A stretch of DNA of 64,000 nt, taken from contig CAVSFF010000009.1 of NCBI GenBank assembly GCA_963727285.1, forward strand, positions 496,001 through 560,000. The letters run 5' to 3'. Under the pieces are notes generated by a model, which was not told the origin of the DNA, did no database searches, and worked only from the letters and a program-made list of their open reading frames with translations. The position numbers and the translations under genes were made by a program. Positions 63,879 through 64,000 of the stretch are shown piece by piece; within the stretch, counting starts at the first letter, position 1, and each line of letters starts with the position of its first letter. The stretch comes from CAITWD01 sp963727285. Its GTDB lineage: Bacteria; Actinomycetota; Thermoleophilia; Miltoncostaeales; Miltoncostaeaceae.

Positions 63879-64000
63879 TCAGGCCGGAAGGGCCTTGTGG
63901 TCGTTGTTGCGGACGATGACGCGGATCAGCGCGTCGACCACGTCCGGGTCGAGCTGGGTTCCGGCGGCCGAGCGAAGTTCGGCCATCGCCGCCTCGCGGG
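63879..64000 (-). CDS. C-terminal end of an HD-GYP domain protein (truncated by window edge)
   Basis: The last 40 residues of a protein whose start is beyond the window: REAAMAELRSAAGTQLDPDV then VDALIRVIVRNN. The pattern A-G-T-Q-L-D-P-D-V-V-D-A is the usual end of HD-GYP phosphodiesterase domains, which hydrolyse cyclic di-GMP. The HD and GYP motifs themselves are not visible here. With the cyclase at 35906, it suggests c-di-GMP signalling in this organism. Confidence 0.72.
   Translation of the reverse strand, partial: REAAMAELRSAAGTQLDPDVVDALIRVIVRNNDHKALPA

Overview
The window is about 64 kb of high-GC DNA with densely packed genes, many GTG starts and frequent 4-base GTGA/ATGA overlaps. 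Three features point to a high-GC actinobacterium: the gene order rplM-rpsI-glmM-glmS-acpS-nnr-alr, a GuaB3-type IMP dehydrogenase beside guaA, and an SUF operon using SufU plus a Rieske ferredoxin. The overall flavour, including type IV pilus minor pilins and UspA-like 'GRSNWLER' proteins, suits the Thermoleophilia/Solirubrobacterales. That placement is inference; there is no rRNA gene to anchor it.

Layout. 1-4.3 kb: SUF iron-sulfur assembly operon (sufD end, Rieske ferredoxin, sufC, sufS, sufU, sufT-like, sufA) on the plus strand. 4.3-9.2 kb: two small proteins sharing a C-terminal module, a FrnE/DsbA-like protein and two secreted cell-wall proteins of the NlpC/P60 type, one of which has lost its catalytic cysteine. 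9.2-18.5 kb: a long minus-strand housekeeping operon running rplM, rpsI, glmM, glmS, acpS, nnr, alr, CCA transferase, cobalamin adenosyltransferase. 18.7-24.9 kb: guaB3-guaA, a PfkB kinase, pyrF and an AEC transporter. 25.0-28.7 kb: three minor pilin/pilus genes, one with Ig-like repeats. 28.8-35.9 kb: proA, a BrkB membrane protein, groES-groEL under two CIRCE operators, and rph-rdgB with two small genes. 35.9-41.4 kb: a c-di-GMP cyclase, a sirtuin, murI, a flavin reductase, a MOSC protein and a lipoprotein.

41.5-43.9 kb is the most unusual part. A tRNA-Met gene is followed 2.2 kb downstream by an exact 44-bp copy of its 3' half. The two copies enclose one secreted beta-propeller-like gene and a matched pair of 20-bp tandem-repeat motifs, but no recombinase. 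This looks like a minimal, non-autonomous tRNA-integrated element. Beyond it lie a methyltransferase and a sulfatase, then stress-type genes (DUF1269, OsmC, a UspA-like protein), exporters, a divergent sulfate-uptake locus (cysT-cysW-cysA against a sulfate-binding lipoprotein), a beta-propeller protein coupled to an acyl-CoA dehydrogenase, a second UspA-like paralogue, a DrrAB-type ABC exporter and the end of an HD-GYP gene.

Six genes are broken, or appear broken at their start, in a way that one added or removed base would repair: the 4.85-kb gene, the first NlpC gene, acpS, murI, the MOSC gene and the MFS gene at 52 kb. Some of these genes are normally essential, so single-base errors in the assembly are the most economical explanation, but real inactivation cannot be excluded from the sequence alone. 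No CRISPR array, rRNA operon, insertion sequence or prophage structural gene was seen.
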